Assembly (NCBI GenBank): GCA_012729875.1
Contig: JAAYCC010000199.1
Coordinates: forward strand, 1-7,107
Length of the DNA: 7,107 nt
Source: Clostridiales bacterium
GTDB taxonomy: Bacteria > Bacillota > Clostridia > Oscillospirales > Oscillospiraceae
Direction of reading: 5' to 3'
Both the position numbers and the translations under genes were made by a program. Every line of letters starts with the position of its first letter. Position 1 is the stretch's first letter. Shown piece by piece: positions 5,696 through 7,107 of the stretch. Below the pieces are notes generated by a model, which was not told the origin of the DNA, did not search any database, and saw only the letters and a program-made list of their open reading frames with translations.

Positions 5696-7054
5696 ATGAG
5701 TTCTGACTCCGCCGCCCTTATGACCAGAGGGCCGATCTACAAGCAGATAATCTCTTTTGCGCTGCCCCTTTTCTGGGGGCAGCTTTTTCAGCAGCTATAT
5801 AATATCGTGGACAGCATTGTGGTCGGAAATTATGTCGGCAGGGACGCTCTCGCGGCGGTCAGCTCCTCAAGCTCGTTTGTACAGCTTCTGGTAGGACTGT
5901 TTGTCGGCATCTTCATGGGCGCTGGCGTTGTCATATCCAAGTATTTCGGTGCGATGGACGAGGAGCGTGTACACAGGGCGATACACAGCTCAGTAGCTTT
6001 CGGAATAACGGCAGGCGCCATTTTGACAGCCGTGGGGCTTGTGTTTACGCCACAGCTTCTGCGTTGGATGGAGACTCCGGAAGAGGTGCTCGCTCAGGCG
6101 ATCCTGTACCTGCGCATCTACTTTGCGGGGGCGCTGTTTCTTGCGCTTTTCAATACCGCCGGCGGTATTTTCCAGGCGGTGGGCGACAGCAAACACCCTC
6201 TGTACTATCTCATATTCTCCTCGGTGCTGAATGTGGGGCTTGACCTTTTGTTTGTAGCAGTCCTTGACATGGGCATTGCGGGTGCTGCATGGGCGACGGT
6301 AATATCTCAGGGGGCGGGAGCTTTTCTCGCATTTTCAAGATTACACAGTACTGACGGAATATGCAGGGTCGAGTTCAAAAAGGTGCGCTTTGACCGCGCT
6401 ATAATCAGGGAAATATTGCGTACAGGTCTACCTTCGGGCGTACAGAACAGTGTTATATCCTTCGCAAATGTTGTGGTGCAGGCCAATATCAACACCTTCG
6501 GTCCGGCGGCTGTGGCAGGCTACGGCGCATCGTGCAAAATCGAGGGTTTTGTCTTTATACCTATTACCAGCTTTGCCATGGCCATGACCACCTATATCAG
6601 CCAGAATCTCGGCGCTAAGAAGTACGGACGCGCAAAGCGCGGCGCGGCATTCGGTATAGTAATCTGCTGTCTTATTGCGGAACTGGTGGGACTCGCATAC
6701 TATTTCTTCGCGCCCTTTCTGGTCTCGCTTTTCAACAGCGAGCCGGAGGTCATAGCGCTGGGCACTCAGCACGCACAGATAATAGCATTTTTCTTTTTTT
6801 TACTGGCTTTTTCACACGTCACGGCGGGCATAATGAGAGGAGCGGGACGCGCTGTCGTGCCGATGCTTGTGATGTTCGGTTGCTGGTGTGTCATACGTGT
6901 CGCCTATATCGTCATCGTGACAAAATATATAAATGACATCAGGGTAGTATATTGGGCATATCCCATCACATGGACACTGGGCAGTTTTTTCTTTATCTAC
7001 GGGCTTTTGGGAACCGATTGGATTCACGGCTTGGAACGGAACGGGCGGCGCTAA
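5696..7054 (+). CDS. MATE-family multidrug/cation antiporter, complete, 452 aa
   Basis: Inner-membrane transporter of the MOP superfamily, expected to export organic cations or drugs in exchange for Na+ or H+; the substrate is unknown. The N-terminal signature is clear: LPLFWGQLFQQLYNIVDSIVVG (residues 23-44), close to the family pattern of an LP helix followed by Q-x-x-YN-x-VD-x-x-x-VG. Two six-helix halves are visible, with helices near 17-38, 60-82, 96-116, 135-157, 168-190, 193-214, 238-262, 282-300, 318-340, 358-378, 390-409 and 417-438. The second half repeats the pattern (ISQNLGAKKYGRAKRG at 301-316 mirrors SKYFGAMDEERVHRAI at 81-96). Length is normal (about 440-460). GAGGG at 5684-5688, seven bases before ATG, supports the start. 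It is divergent from recJ, with its own promoter and a terminator-like leader hairpin. It has no adjacent regulator in the window, so it cannot be assigned to NorM, DinF or MepA type with confidence. Confidence 0.95.
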   Translation: MSSDSAALMTRGPIYKQIISFALPLFWGQLFQQLYNIVDSIVVGNYVGRDALAAVSSSSSFVQLLVGLFVGIFMGAGVVISKYFGAMDEERVHRAIHSSVAFGITAGAILTAVGLVFTPQLLRWMETPEEVLAQAILYLRIYFAGALFLALFNTAGGIFQAVGDSKHPLYYLIFSSVLNVGLDLLFVAVLDMGIAGAAWATVISQGAGAFLAFSRLHSTDGICRVEFKKVRFDRAIIREILRTGLPSGVQNSVISFANVVVQANINTFGPAAVAGYGASCKIEGFVFIPITSFAMAMTTYISQNLGAKKYGRAKRGAAFGIVICCLIAELVGLAYYFFAPFLVSLFNSEPEVIALGTQHAQIIAFFFFLLAFSHVTAGIMRGAGRAVVPMLVMFGCWCVIRVAYIVIVTKYINDIRVVYWAYPITWTLGSFFFIYGLLGTDWIHGLERNGRR

Positions 7055-7059
7055 ATCAC

Positions 7060-7088
7060 TTGACACTAAGGTTTCAACGTGTTACGAT
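7060..7088 (+). promoter_or_regulatory. Candidate promoter for a gene right of the window
   Basis: TTGACA (7060-7065), a 17-bp spacer and TACGAT (7083-7088, four of six) begin six bases after the MATE stop. The region also holds ACACT (7063-7067) and AGTGT (7091-7095) as an inverted repeat, and ACAC/GTGT closer in (7063-7066, 7079-7082). This is loosely reminiscent of MerR-type operators that sit inside the promoter. No terminator is visible after the MATE gene in this window. The downstream gene is not seen, so this is tentative. Confidence 0.4.
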
Positions 7089-7107
7089 ACAGTGTACTCT
7101 AAAAAAC

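Noticed and set aside
1..7107. CRISPR arrays, insertion sequences, integrase or att sites, rRNA or tRNA genes
   Set aside because: No regularly spaced repeats, transposase motifs, terminal inverted repeats with target duplications, or RNA gene signatures were seen on either strand.

Overview
The window looks like a core chromosomal segment from a moderately GC-rich member of the Clostridia, possibly an Oscillospiraceae/Ruminococcaceae-type organism. The evidence is the gene order, the AGGAGG-like ribosome binding sites, sigma-A-type promoters with TGn-extended -10 elements, and frequent use of ATA for Ile and of AT-ending codons. The taxonomic call is an inference from architecture and style, not a database result.

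Layout. Positions 1-5372 carry a leftward (minus-strand) operon, read in transcription order as recJ (5372-3372), a bifunctional relA/spoT-type (p)ppGpp enzyme (3340-1118), dtd (1105-662) and a metallo-beta-lactamase-fold hydrolase (631-14). Gaps are 31, 12 and 30 nt. The last stop codon overlaps a possible ATG (TAATG) of a further gene cut off by the window edge; in related Firmicutes this slot often holds hemZ, but only four codons are visible. Positions 5373-5695 are a 323-nt divergent intergenic region. It contains a very good sigma-A promoter for recJ (TTGCCC, 17 bp, TGA-TATAAT), a leader of about 150 nt with several consecutive hairpins, and a separate rightward promoter (TTGACA, 17 bp, TGG-TAGAGT) whose transcript would run almost at once into a terminator-like hairpin. 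Positions 5696-7054 encode a complete 12-helix MATE-family transporter on the plus strand. Positions 7055-7107 hold a candidate promoter for an unseen downstream gene.

How the genes relate. recJ-(apt)-relA-dtd-MBL is a recurrent Firmicutes cluster joining DNA repair (RecJ), stringent response (Rel) and translation quality control (Dtd removes D-amino acids from tRNA). The apt gene usually found between recJ and relA is absent here. MATE is a divergently transcribed neighbour with its own promoter and no evident functional link.

No undescribed multi-gene system is evident: all five full genes belong to well-known families and look intact. The parts that deserve a second look are the non-coding structures between 5373 and 5695, mainly the multi-hairpin recJ leader and the immediate terminator-like hairpin in the MATE leader.
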